Below are positions 17,191-26,292 of a stretch of DNA of 64,000 bases, piece by piece. How positions within the stretch are numbered: the first letter of the stretch is position 1; every line of letters starts with the position of its first letter. The translations under genes were made by a program, and so were the position numbers. Origin of the DNA: Sphingobacterium sp. lm-10 (GTDB lineage: Bacteria; Bacteroidota; Bacteroidia; Sphingobacteriales; Sphingobacteriaceae); NCBI RefSeq assembly GCF_023554555.1, contig NZ_JAMJWC010000002.1, forward strand, positions 496,001 through 560,000. The letters are read 5' to 3'. The notes below the pieces were generated by a model. It ran no database searches. It saw only the letters and a list, made by a program, of their open reading frames with translations, and had not been told where the DNA came from.

Positions 17191-18039
17191 ATGTCGAAAA
17201 ATTTACAAGTTACCATTGACAAGGATTCAGGTTTTTGTTTTGGAGTCGTCTATGCCATAGATATGGCTGAAGAGATTTTAGAAGAAGAAGGGCAACTTTA
17301 TTGTCTGGGCGACATAGTACATAATGATGAAGAGGTAGCAAGGCTAAAGGCTAAAGGACTACAGATCATTAGTCATGCCGATTTGCCGGGGTTGCAAAAT
17401 GCAAAAGTATTGATTCGTGCACACGGCGAGGCGCCAGAAACGTACCGAACTGCACTTGAAAATAACATTACGCTGATCGATGCATCATGTCCTGTAGTAT
17501 TAAAATTGCAAAATCGCATTAAAACATCGCATGATAACGCCGAAAAAATTCTAATTTTTGGTAAACACGGTCATGCCGAGGTGATTGGTCTGAAAGGCCA
17601 GACTAACGATGAAGCGCTCGTTTTTCAGGATATTGCTGAGCTGGACGACGTGGAACTGCCAGAGTCATTTACTTTATACAGCCAAACGACTAAGAGTGTC
17701 GATAAATTCTATTCGATTAAAGAGGAGTTAATCAATCGCGGTTATCAAGTGAAAGCGAATGATACCATCTGCCGACAAGTATCTAATCGGTACGAGGATT
17801 TGCTGGGCTTCGCGAAAGCATACGATCGTATAGTCTTTGTTTCCGGAAAGAAATCTTCCAATGGGAAAGTATTATATGAAGTGTGCAAAACTGCGAACCC
17901 TAACAGCTACTTTGTGTCTGATGTAACTGAACTGGACTCGACGCTTTTTCAAACAAACGAGTCGGTGGGCATCTGCGGTGCTACTTCGACTCCGATGTGG
18001 TTAATGAAAGATGTAAAGGCATCACTCGAGACGCTCTAA
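17191..18039 (+). CDS. ispH: 4-hydroxy-3-methylbut-2-enyl diphosphate reductase
   Basis: Last step of the MEP isoprenoid pathway, reducing HMBPP to IPP and DMAPP with an iron-sulfur cluster. The 282-residue protein has the three conserved cluster cysteines C16 (SGFCFGV), C100 (DASCPVV) and C194 (NDTICRQ), the proton-donor E130 in HGHAEVIG and the QTT segment at 165-167. The start at 17191 is chosen over an in-frame TTG at 17182 that overlaps the promoter box. hemH follows 70 nt later on the same strand but seems to have its own promoter. Confidence 0.96.
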   Translation: MSKNLQVTIDKDSGFCFGVVYAIDMAEEILEEEGQLYCLGDIVHNDEEVARLKAKGLQIISHADLPGLQNAKVLIRAHGEAPETYRTALENNITLIDASCPVVLKLQNRIKTSHDNAEKILIFGKHGHAEVIGLKGQTNDEALVFQDIAELDDVELPESFTLYSQTTKSVDKFYSIKEELINRGYQVKANDTICRQVSNRYEDLLGFAKAYDRIVFVSGKKSSNGKVLYEVCKTANPNSYFVSDVTELDSTLFQTNESVGICGATSTPMWLMKDVKASLETL

Positions 18040-18094
18040 GGTCATTTTTACATCACATTGCGCGCTTATAACAAGCCGCATAACCGAGAAATCT

Positions 18095-18102
18095 TAAATT
18101 TG
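18095..18102 (+). promoter_or_regulatory. Candidate -7 box abutting hemH start
   Basis: TAAATTTG fits TAnnTTTG and ends 7 nt before the hemH ATG at 18110. This predicts a leaderless transcript in addition to any read-through from ispH. Confidence 0.42.
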
Positions 18103-18109
18103 CTGGTAC

Positions 18110-19144
18110 ATGAAGAAGAGTGCAAAAAAAGGCATATTGCTGGTACAATTGGGTACACCAGATAAGCCTACTACCCGTGATGTTGGTCGTTATTTAGATG
18201 AGTTTTTGATGGATGGACGGGTGATTGACATTCCCTATATAACAAGAGCTTTGCTGGTGAAAGGGGCTATTGTACCTCGCAGAGCGCCTAAGTCTGCTGC
18301 TACATACAAAACTATTTGGGACGAGGAGACAGGTTCGCCTTTGATGTATTATAGCGTTAAGCAACAGGAAATGTTGCAGGCAGCTTTGGGCGAAGAATAC
18401 CACGTGGCTTTAGCGATGCGTTATCAAAACCCCTCACTCGTCGATGTGCTCAGTGAGATGGAAGGGATCTTGTTAGATTCTATACGTGTAATCCCCATGT
18501 TTCCGCAGTACGCATCTGCTACAACGGGCTCGGTCATAGACCGTGTAATGGAGATCGTTCGCAAATGGCAATATATTCCGTCGATTAGTTTTGTGAATAG
18601 CTTTTGTGAGGATGATCTTTTGGTTGATGTAATTGCCGAACATGCACAACGACATGATCTCAATAGCTTCGATCATATCCTTTTCAGCTACCACGGACTG
18701 CCGGTCAGGCAATTGCAAAAAATCAATCCACGCAAAGACGAGGCTTGTGAGAGTAATGGATGTGCGGTATGCAGAGAAAGTACCAATCCGTACTGTTATG
18801 TATCGCAATGTTATGCCACTACTCGGGCTATCGTGCAGAAACTAGGACTTCAGCCAGAGCAGTACTCCGTATGCTTTCAATCCCGATTGGGCAAGACGCC
18901 GTGGATACAACCCTATACCTCAGATTCTTTGCACGATTTGGCAACAGCGGGCAAAAAGCGTTTATTGGTGTTTAGTCCGGCTTTCGTGGCAGATTGTATC
19001 GAAACGCTAGATGAGATACAAGTAGAATATGCTGACGAATTTAAAGCGTTGGGCGGTGAAGAGGTCGCAATGGTAGAAAGCCTGAATCTTAATCCGAAAT
19101 GGATTGCCTCTTTAAAACGTTTGGCATTAAATGAAAGTAATTAA
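18110..19144 (+). CDS. hemH: Ferrochelatase
   Basis: Inserts ferrous iron into protoporphyrin IX, the final step of protoheme synthesis. The 344-residue protein starts KKGILLVQLGTPDKP and carries the metal-binding histidine H195 in FSYHGLP and the acidic FVADCIETLDEI motif near the C-terminus. Between them is a segment with five cysteines within 22 residues (CESNGCAVC then YCYVSQC), which might hold an iron-sulfur cluster as in some bacterial ferrochelatases. It supplies heme for the c-type and aa3-type hemes of the respiratory cluster at 36-52 kb. It ends 2 nt before the metallophosphoesterase gene. Confidence 0.96.
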   Translation: MKKSAKKGILLVQLGTPDKPTTRDVGRYLDEFLMDGRVIDIPYITRALLVKGAIVPRRAPKSAATYKTIWDEETGSPLMYYSVKQQEMLQAALGEEYHVALAMRYQNPSLVDVLSEMEGILLDSIRVIPMFPQYASATTGSVIDRVMEIVRKWQYIPSISFVNSFCEDDLLVDVIAEHAQRHDLNSFDHILFSYHGLPVRQLQKINPRKDEACESNGCAVCRESTNPYCYVSQCYATTRAIVQKLGLQPEQYSVCFQSRLGKTPWIQPYTSDSLHDLATAGKKRLLVFSPAFVADCIETLDEIQVEYADEFKALGGEEVAMVESLNLNPKWIASLKRLALNESN

Positions 19145-19146
19145 CT

Positions 19147-20400
19147 ATGATGATTATTTATAATACCATTTTACTCTTTGTTTTTGACTTATACATATTC
19201 TTTGCGCTAAGGAGCTCGGGTATACAATTTGCCAAAAAGAAATGGTTTAGCTGGGTATGGTGGGGGTACAGTGTCGCGTTGGCTATAGGCGTACTAATCT
19301 CTTACAAATATAGTATCCCACTGATGTACCGATCCATTATATTGGTAGCTTTTTTTATAACGGTTGTGTGCAAGCTGATCTATGTGATTATTTTGCTGAT
19401 CGACGATATTCGTCGCGGAGGCGTATGGCTAGCTAGACTATTTAGTCAGAAAAAGCCGAACCCCGTGATCGAGGAACAACAAGAACGCGTTGACACGCAA
19501 AAGGAAGGTATTAGCCGTTCTGATTTCTTATTGAAATCTGGGATTGCAGTAGCGTCCATCCCGTTTTTTCCACTCACTTGGGGAGTTGTTTCTAGTGCAT
19601 ACGATTACAAAGTGCGCCATCAGAAGCTGTATTTTCCAAACCTCCCAAAGGAATTTCATGGCATGAAGTTAGGTCAGTTGTCTGACGTACACTCCGGCTC
19701 CTTTTACAACCGAAAAGCAGTGTTAGGTGGTGTAGAAATGCTATTGGCAGAGAAGCCAGACTTGATTTTTTTTACAGGAGATTTGGTCAACAATGAGGCA
19801 TCGGAAATGCGCGATTATCAAGATATTTTCTCCAAAGTGAAAGCCGAATTGGGCGTATTCTCTGTGTTGGGAAACCACGATTATGGTGATTATAAGTATG
19901 GATTTGAAGATTCGGCTGCTAAGCGCAAAAATTTCAAAGACCTGATAGAGACGCACAAAGTTATGGGGTGGGATCTTCTTCGCGATGAGCATCGCCGAAT
20001 TACGATGGGTAATGAAAGTATTTCTATTGTCGGTGTTGAAAACTGGGGCATGGGCAGATTTCCTAAAAAGGGAGATCTTGCTAAAGCCTTGAAAGGCACA
20101 GAGGAAGATGCCGTCAAATTGCTGATGTCGCACGATCCATCACATTGGCGTGCACAAGTATTGGATACGGATGTGGATGCGATGTTTGCCGGACATACGC
20201 ACGGTATGCAGTTTGGCGTGCGCGCAGAAAACTTTCAATGGAGTCCAGCACAGTATATTTATCCAGAGTGGGCAGGATTGTACCAAGAGGGCAACAAGCA
20301 ATTGTACGTGAATACAGGCTTTGGCTTCTTAGGCTACCCAGGCAGAGTAGGTGTATTGCCAGAGATCACGATCTTCGAGTTACTTCGAGGACAGGGATAA
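19147..20400 (+). CDS. Membrane-anchored metallophosphoesterase
   Basis: A 417-residue calcineurin-like phosphoesterase with an N-terminal membrane domain of three to four helices (about residues 1-95) and a soluble two-metal domain. Metal-binding motifs appear in order: LSDVHSG, FFTGDLVNN, VLGNHDYG, LLMSHDP and FAGHTHGMQFG. The layout is like YkuE/YaeI-type enzymes, which act on phospholipid-like substrates such as UDP-diacylglucosamine, but no substrate can be assigned here. Directly downstream of hemH and probably co-transcribed. Confidence 0.9.
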   Translation: MMIIYNTILLFVFDLYIFFALRSSGIQFAKKKWFSWVWWGYSVALAIGVLISYKYSIPLMYRSIILVAFFITVVCKLIYVIILLIDDIRRGGVWLARLFSQKKPNPVIEEQQERVDTQKEGISRSDFLLKSGIAVASIPFFPLTWGVVSSAYDYKVRHQKLYFPNLPKEFHGMKLGQLSDVHSGSFYNRKAVLGGVEMLLAEKPDLIFFTGDLVNNEASEMRDYQDIFSKVKAELGVFSVLGNHDYGDYKYGFEDSAAKRKNFKDLIETHKVMGWDLLRDEHRRITMGNESISIVGVENWGMGRFPKKGDLAKALKGTEEDAVKLLMSHDPSHWRAQVLDTDVDAMFAGHTHGMQFGVRAENFQWSPAQYIYPEWAGLYQEGNKQLYVNTGFGFLGYPGRVGVLPEITIFELLRGQG

Positions 20401-20420
20401 TATTCCTTTTTGTCTGGATG

Positions 20421-21608
20421 TTAAATTAATGATAGCAGGGCTTGCTTCAAGTCTGCTTTCAGATCATCGATGTGCTCTATGCCTACCGAGATGCGCAGTA
20501 AACCTAGGGGAAATAAAGGTTTAACTCCGGCTTCGCGCTGTTGCACAGAGTTCCAAAGGCTCGCGGGGTGTGTAACCAAAGATTCCACACCGCCTAAGCT
20601 AACGGCATTGGCAAAAATTTCAAGTTGCTTTAATACCGTCTGCGCGTTGCTATAGCCGATTTGTTCGCTATCTCCTGATAATTCTATCGTGAGCATTCCT
20701 GTAAATCCATGCATTTGTTTCTTTGCCAAAGCATGCTGCGAATGAGATGGTAAGCCGGCGTAGGTTACTTTTTTAATCCCTTGCTGCCCCTCCAGCCAAG
20801 TGGCAAGTTCTAATGCGTTTTCGTTGATTTGTTTGATCCGAAGAGTAAGAGTTTTCAAACCTCGTAATAATAGCCAAGAATCCATCGGGCTGAGGGAGGC
20901 GCCTAGTAAGAGTGATTTGCGCCAGGCTTGATGAATAAATTCTTTGCTGCCGCAAATAGCCCCTGCGGTAAGGTCGCTATGTCCTCCCAAGTATTTGGTC
21001 GCGCTATGTACTACAGCATCTATACCAAAATCACGCGGTGTTTGGTTTATAGGTGATGCAAAGGTGTTGTCTACGATTGTAAAAATCTTATTATTTCGAG
21101 CCAATTGCGCTACCGCTTCCAAATCTGTGATTTCTAGGTTCGGATTAGAGGGCGTTTCTACATAAATCAACTTGGTGTTTTTCTGTACGGCCGCTTCGAA
21201 ATTCGCGATGTCCGTTTGATCAACGTGCGTAACCTCAATGCCATAGGCGGGAAGAAACTCCTTAAAGAATACCTGCGCAGCAGCATAGTGTGCATGTTGC
21301 GCAATAACATGATCTCCTGCTACAACACAAGTCAATACTGCAGTAGAAATGGCAGCCATACCCGTAGCTAGAAGAAGGGCATCTTCTGTTTTCTCTAGTT
21401 TAGCTAATATTTCACCTAGCTGGCTATTTGTGGGATTTCCGTGCCGATGATAGAAGAAAGGCGATTTGGTGGAAGTGGCATCCGCTAGTTGTTCATCAAT
21501 GGTTTCGCCAGCAATATACGTGGCAGTTTGGTAAATTGGGGGCGTAATTGCCCGTGTCTCATTGTACTGCTCACCCTTATGAATCAAATCGGTTTCCAAA
21601 TTCCTCAT
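20421..21608 (-). CDS. Cys/Met metabolism PLP-dependent transsulfuration enzyme
   Basis: PLP enzyme of the cystathionine gamma-synthase/beta-lyase/gamma-lyase family (395 residues). The start at 21608 (MRNLETDLIHKGEQ) matches family members; an 8-codon extension upstream does not. The cofactor lysine is in HSATKYLGGHSD near residue 205, and other family marks are YHRHGNPTN, YVETPSNPNLEITD and TIVDNTFASP. Sequence reading alone does not decide among MetB, MetC and Mgl activities, and no methionine genes lie adjacent. It converges on the metallophosphoesterase gene. Confidence 0.92.
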   Translation of the reverse strand: MRNLETDLIHKGEQYNETRAITPPIYQTATYIAGETIDEQLADATSTKSPFFYHRHGNPTNSQLGEILAKLEKTEDALLLATGMAAISTAVLTCVVAGDHVIAQHAHYAAAQVFFKEFLPAYGIEVTHVDQTDIANFEAAVQKNTKLIYVETPSNPNLEITDLEAVAQLARNNKIFTIVDNTFASPINQTPRDFGIDAVVHSATKYLGGHSDLTAGAICGSKEFIHQAWRKSLLLGASLSPMDSWLLLRGLKTLTLRIKQINENALELATWLEGQQGIKKVTYAGLPSHSQHALAKKQMHGFTGMLTIELSGDSEQIGYSNAQTVLKQLEIFANAVSLGGVESLVTHPASLWNSVQQREAGVKPLFPLGLLRISVGIEHIDDLKADLKQALLSLI

Positions 21609-21680
21609 CGCGTCTTTTTTTCTAATATACAAAAAAGTCTGGTAAACCAGTAGACTATAGGTGGTAGGTCGGTAGAGATA

Positions 21681-22346
21681 TTACAATACTTCGAGCAGCT
21701 TGGTTCTTAAATCTTCACCATGAAGATTTCTACCGATAATGATTCCTTTAGGATCTACCAGAATATTTTGGGGAATTGCTTTTACCCCATAAATTAAGCT
21801 GGCGTAGTTATTCCAGCCTTGGAGATCAGAGATGTGTTTCCAGCTCAAATTATCATCTTTAACGGCTTTTGCCCAATTATCAAACTCTGAATCAAATGAA
21901 ATACCGAGAATCTCAAAGTTTTTACCTTTAAATTCATTGTATAGCGCCACTAATTTCGGATTTTCAGCACGACAAGGAGGGCACCAGCTTGCCCAAAAAT
22001 CTACTAACACATACTGCCCTTGCAGGTCCGAAAGTGCGTAAGGTGATCCTTCTAGGTCAAATTGTGTAATACTAGGGGCTTTCTTACCAACCGAACTGCT
22101 TTCCAAGGCTTTTAAATAACGGTCGAAAACCTGCCCTTGTGTGGTTTTTCTTACCTTCTTGTCCAATGTTTTAAATAGTGCCGTCAATTCTTTGTAATCA
22201 GGGTCGTAGCCGCCGACTTTCTGGATCAATGCAATGCTGCCCACGTCTTTTTTATTTGCTGCTATTTTTTCCAGTAATTCCTCCTTAGATTGTGCAATTG
22301 CTAGGATGGGCAAACAAAATATCAATAATGCAATTAATGACTTCAT
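21681..22346 (-). CDS. TlpA-like thioredoxin-fold protein, exported
   Basis: A 221-residue periplasmic thiol-disulfide protein. It has a signal peptide (SLIALLIFCLPILAIAQ, cleavage near residue 19), a short helical N-terminal region (20-88), and a TlpA/ResA-type thioredoxin domain with the active-site pair C122/C125 in FWASWCPPCRAENP and the cis-proline segment AIPQNILVDP. Such proteins reduce apocytochrome c or other exported thiols, and many Bacteroidota have several with unknown partners. A role with the c-type cytochromes at 36 kb is possible but untested. Confidence 0.9.
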   Translation of the reverse strand: MKSLIALLIFCLPILAIAQSKEELLEKIAANKKDVGSIALIQKVGGYDPDYKELTALFKTLDKKVRKTTQGQVFDRYLKALESSSVGKKAPSITQFDLEGSPYALSDLQGQYVLVDFWASWCPPCRAENPKLVALYNEFKGKNFEILGISFDSEFDNWAKAVKDDNLSWKHISDLQGWNNYASLIYGVKAIPQNILVDPKGIIIGRNLHGEDLRTKLLEVL

Positions 22347-22509
22347 AAAATTCGTCGTTTTTGTAAAATTAATTAAAGTTAGACTTGGTAAGATGAAAAA
22401 GTTTAAATAGCAAAGATCATCTTCTAATCATACTAGAAATGATTTGTCTACAATTGAATATATTTGCCCAATATTCTTCGATCCGGCCAAAATTTTCTGT
22501 GTTTTTCGT

Positions 22510-22517
22510 TACATTTG
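22510..22517 (+). promoter_or_regulatory. Candidate -7 box upstream of nagB
   Basis: TACATTTG fits TAnnTTTG, 40 nt before the nagB ATG. No -33 element at proper spacing. Confidence 0.4.
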
Positions 22518-22557
22518 CTATTCTACACTACCGTAATTTAAACTTATTTTTAATAGA

Positions 22558-24474
22558 ATGGCCAGATTAAATTTATTAGAAGAAACTCGGTTTGAGAAGG
22601 TGCCTGTGAAGGTATATCCAACGGCTGACGAGGCGTCGATAGACGTAGCCCATCGTATTTCACACTTAATTCAAAGCAAGCAGCACAATGGTGAAAAGGC
22701 AATCTTAGGATTGGCTACTGGAGCTACACCAATTAAAGTGTATCGGGAGTTGGTACGTCTACACCGCGAGGAAGGATTAAGCTTTCAAAATGTGGTGACT
22801 TTCAACCTGGATGAATACTATCCGATGCAGCCAACGGCAGACCAGAGTTATGTTTCTTTTATGAAAAAACATCTATTTGACCTGGTAGACATTCCGGTAG
22901 AAAATATTCATATCCCGGACGGTACGGTCGATCCAGAGCAGGTACATGCTTATTGCGAAGATTACGAACGAAAAATCAGCAGCTATGGCGGCTTGGATAT
23001 TCAATTGTTGGGTATTGGTCGTACCGGGCACATTGGTTTCAATGAGCCAGGTTCTGCTCCGAATTCGGGTACGCGTTTAGTCACTTTGGATGACTTGACG
23101 CGAAGAGATGCTTCAAGAGATTTTGGTGGAAAGGAAAATGTACCTACCAAAGCAATCACGATGGGCGTCGGCACGATCTTCAAAGCGAAGGAAATTATCC
23201 TGATGGCTTGGAATGAGAAGAAAGCCGAAATTGTTAAGAAGGCGATCGAAGGTGAACTTTCTGCCGACATTCCTGCAACCTACTTGCAGCTATCCGAAAA
23301 TGTAGAGTTCATCTTGGATCAGGATGCTGCCTCTTTGCTGACGCGCTTTGACACACCTTGGTTGGCCGAGGATGTGGTATGGACAGATGAATTAGCGAAA
23401 AAGGCGGTAGTCTGGCTTTCTCTGGAGTTAGACAAAGCCATTTTGAAGCTTACAGACGACGATTATAATACACATGGTATGGCACAGTTGGTTACTGAAA
23501 AGGGGCCAGCATACGGTATCAATATTCGGGTGTTCAACGAATTGCAACGCACGATTACAGGTTGGCCAGGTGGCAAGCCGGGAGTTGATGATTCTAATCG
23601 TCCGGAGCGTGCAGAACCTGCCTCCAAAAATGTCATTCTTTTCTCTCCACATCCAGATGACGATGTGATCTCGATGGGAGGAACATTTATTCGCCTAGCA
23701 GATCAAGGCCATCAAGTACATGTGGCTTACCAGACTTCTGGAAATACGGCGGTGTGGGATGATGATGTGCTGCGCTATCTTGAATTTGTTATCGATTTTG
23801 CATCAATCGGTGAAGAAAAACAGGCGAAACAACAGATATACGATGATGCAAGAGCCTTCTTTGCTTCTAAAAGGCCTAATCAAGTCGATCCTGAAGTCAT
23901 ACGAACTATCAAAGGTTTGATCCGTAAAGGCGAAGCTATTGCGGGAGCACGCTTTGTCGGTTTGCCAGATGAACATATCCATTTTCAGGATTTGCCGTTC
24001 TACGATCGAGGCAAATTTTCTAAGGAAATAGACTTTGAAGATGATATACAACAAACCATGGAGTTACTGCGTCATGTAAAACCTCAACAGGTATTTGCAG
24101 CGGGAGATTTCGCGGATCCTCATGGGACACATAGAGTCTGTTTTGATATTATTTTGCAGGCACTGCTCCGGTTGAGAGAAACCGATGAGTGGACAAAAGA
24201 CTGCTGGTTGTGGTTGTATCGTGGCGCTTGGCATGAATATCCAATTCATGAAATTGAAATGGCCGTGCCACTATCTCCGCAAGAGGTAAAACGTAAACGT
24301 ATCGCAATCTTCAAGCACCAATCGCAGAAAGATGTGCCCGTGTTCCCAGGAGATGATCCTCGTGAATTTTGGGTGCGCGCAGAGGATCGTACCAGCGAAA
24401 CGGCAGGTTTATATCACAAATTAGGATTGGCAAATTACGAAGCGATTGAAGCATTCGTGCGCTGGAAATTCTAA
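22558..24474 (+). CDS. nagB: Glucosamine-6-phosphate deaminase fused to LmbE-like domain
   Basis: A 638-residue fusion. Residues about 1-280 are a NagB-type deaminase (glucosamine-6-phosphate to fructose-6-phosphate and ammonia), with LATGATP, the catalytic aspartate in NLDEYYPM, and GIGRTGHIGFNEPGS. In E. coli NagB the last motif begins GNDGH, and the second catalytic Asp is here a Thr. Residues about 360-600 form a PIG-L/LmbE domain with the zinc motif HPDDD and the later histidine segment FADPHGTH, a fold that deacetylates N-acetylglucosamine derivatives. The fusion is known in Bacteroidota and could couple deacetylation to deamination; the role of the second domain is inference. Confidence 0.92.
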   Translation: MARLNLLEETRFEKVPVKVYPTADEASIDVAHRISHLIQSKQHNGEKAILGLATGATPIKVYRELVRLHREEGLSFQNVVTFNLDEYYPMQPTADQSYVSFMKKHLFDLVDIPVENIHIPDGTVDPEQVHAYCEDYERKISSYGGLDIQLLGIGRTGHIGFNEPGSAPNSGTRLVTLDDLTRRDASRDFGGKENVPTKAITMGVGTIFKAKEIILMAWNEKKAEIVKKAIEGELSADIPATYLQLSENVEFILDQDAASLLTRFDTPWLAEDVVWTDELAKKAVVWLSLELDKAILKLTDDDYNTHGMAQLVTEKGPAYGINIRVFNELQRTITGWPGGKPGVDDSNRPERAEPASKNVILFSPHPDDDVISMGGTFIRLADQGHQVHVAYQTSGNTAVWDDDVLRYLEFVIDFASIGEEKQAKQQIYDDARAFFASKRPNQVDPEVIRTIKGLIRKGEAIAGARFVGLPDEHIHFQDLPFYDRGKFSKEIDFEDDIQQTMELLRHVKPQQVFAAGDFADPHGTHRVCFDIILQALLRLRETDEWTKDCWLWLYRGAWHEYPIHEIEMAVPLSPQEVKRKRIAIFKHQSQKDVPVFPGDDPREFWVRAEDRTSETAGLYHKLGLANYEAIEAFVRWKF

Positions 24475-24507
24475 ATTCATACCATTTATTGCGGCAGCAA
24501 TAATAAA

Positions 24508-24544
24508 AATAGGCCTTTCGAAACTCATTTTCGGAAGGCCTATT
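24508..24544. terminator. Bidirectional terminator between nagB and ctp
   Basis: Inverted repeat with core AATAGGCCTTTCGAAA pairing with TTTTCGGAAGGCCTATT (minor mismatch). It overlaps the stop codon of the convergent protease gene. Confidence 0.82.
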
Positions 24545-26156
24545 GCTTTACCAATAGTTGCGGTAACAAAGCCTCCATCGCTTTTTTAATATACTTATCG
24601 TCCCGGTTTTTTACTTTGAAATACGCCTCGCGGCCAAAATAGTACCTTCCAACCAGCGCCTCAATATCGGTCTGAATCAGATCGTGCAAATCGCGCTGTT
24701 TTTGTGGCGATACCTCAATTCCCCCTGTAACATTGAGAAACCGAATAAAGGCGAGGTACTCACTATATGGCAAATCATAACCTTGCAAAAAGTTCTCGAT
24801 AGAATACGCCGGAAGCTGTTTGGTAAAGCGCTCGTAGACAAACTGATCTAGGTAGCTAGACTTTGTGATCTGCTGATATAAAAGGCTCAACTCATTATAA
24901 TCTCTAGGAATCAATACGTCGGGGACAATGCCGCCACCGCTATATACTTCCCGACCCATACCCGTTTTGTAGGCCTGCCCGTGTGCGTAGAGCGTATCTA
25001 AAGCCCATAAACCTTTGGTCATGCCGACAGATGAGTCCATATTAGACCAGTTCGCTCTATATTTCTTTTGGATACTTCTACCCAGAGGGGTGAAGTACTT
25101 GGCAATGCTCAGGTTAATGGTAGAGCCGTCAGCGAAATCAAACTGCTCCTGCACAATGCCTTTACCATAGCTTCGCCGGCCGATGATGGTGCCGCGATCC
25201 CAGTCTTGGATGGCGCCAGCAACGACCTCACTAGCAGATGCCGTACGATCGTTAACCAATACCACCAACTTCCCGTCTTTAAACTCTCCCGGACGCTCCG
25301 AAAAGTATTCCCGACGTTTCTCATGCGCTCCTTCGGTATATACAATTAGACGTTTGTCTGCGAAGAATTCGCCAGCCAACTGAATGGCTACGTGAAAGTA
25401 CCCCCCGCCATTATCACGAAGATCTAATACCAAACTTTGTGCGCCCTGTTTCTTGAGCTGAATGATTGCCGAGCGAAACTCATCTGCGGTGCGCTGCCCA
25501 AATCTACGGATGCGAACGAACCCTACGGTCGGCTCAATCATGTAAGCAACGTCTAATGAGCTTACATTGATCTGATCGCGGATAGCTTTTATCGGAACAG
25601 GAAGCTCAATATTGTCCCGTTTGATATGAAAGCTCACTTCCGTACCACGATTGCCTCGGATCAACCTATCCACTTCCTCTTTGGATATGCCTACGCCTGC
25701 TAACTGCTTGTTGTCGATGCGTAGAATGCGATCACCAACTTTAAACCCCGCTTTGTCGGCTGGTCCGTTTGTGATTAGCCCTACAATAAGGAGTGTATCA
25801 TTGAGGTTGAAATACTCCATTCCAATGCCTTCAAAAGTTCCTTCCAGAATCTCAGTTTGCGATTGAGATTCTTTTGGTAGCAGAAAGGTAGAATAAGGAT
25901 CTAGATGGGCAATAATGTGGTTAATCGCCCCGTTTTGTATAGAGTCGGTATTAATGCTATCCACATAGGCAGCAGAGATAAGATCTACAACTTGTTGTAA
26001 TTTATACGTGTTGTCTGAAAGGCCGATAGGTACCAACGTATTGCCCGGCTTATTACCTTGCTGATCTGCATAATTTTGTCCCAAAATTAACCCCAGCACT
26101 AAGGTCGCGCCATAAGTGGCGGCAACAAAAATATTTTTCCTAGTCTCCTTCTGCAT
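24540..26156 (-). CDS. C-terminal processing peptidase, S41 family
   Basis: Envelope serine protease of the CtpA/Prc type, 538 residues. A single N-terminal hydrophobic segment (about 9-26) anchors or exports it. The PDZ domain lies around residues 100-175 (GIGMEYF ... GLITNGPADKAGFKVGDRIL). The catalytic serine is in NDRTASASEVVAGA and the lysine in RRSYGKG, forming the Ser-Lys dyad. The C-terminal 150 residues extend beyond the protease core, as in other Bacteroidota members. Substrates are unknown. Confidence 0.94.
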   Translation of the reverse strand: MQKETRKNIFVAATYGATLVLGLILGQNYADQQGNKPGNTLVPIGLSDNTYKLQQVVDLISAAYVDSINTDSIQNGAINHIIAHLDPYSTFLLPKESQSQTEILEGTFEGIGMEYFNLNDTLLIVGLITNGPADKAGFKVGDRILRIDNKQLAGVGISKEEVDRLIRGNRGTEVSFHIKRDNIELPVPIKAIRDQINVSSLDVAYMIEPTVGFVRIRRFGQRTADEFRSAIIQLKKQGAQSLVLDLRDNGGGYFHVAIQLAGEFFADKRLIVYTEGAHEKRREYFSERPGEFKDGKLVVLVNDRTASASEVVAGAIQDWDRGTIIGRRSYGKGIVQEQFDFADGSTINLSIAKYFTPLGRSIQKKYRANWSNMDSSVGMTKGLWALDTLYAHGQAYKTGMGREVYSGGGIVPDVLIPRDYNELSLLYQQITKSSYLDQFVYERFTKQLPAYSIENFLQGYDLPYSEYLAFIRFLNVTGGIEVSPQKQRDLHDLIQTDIEALVGRYYFGREAYFKVKNRDDKYIKKAMEALLPQLLVKQ

Positions 26157-26173
26157 CTACGTGGTTTGGACAG

Positions 26174-26181
26174 CAAAATTA
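26174..26181 (-). promoter_or_regulatory. Candidate -7 box upstream of the S41 protease
   Basis: Minus-strand TAATTTTG fits TAnnTTTG, 17 nt before the ATG. Confidence 0.4.
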
Positions 26182-26292
26182 CTTGCAAAATCACAATGTT
26201 AAGAATGTAATAACAATTATTTTATCTGCAAAATGCAGTCCAACAAATTTTTATAAAAATAAATAATTTGTAATATTTGAAAAAATCTTTAA

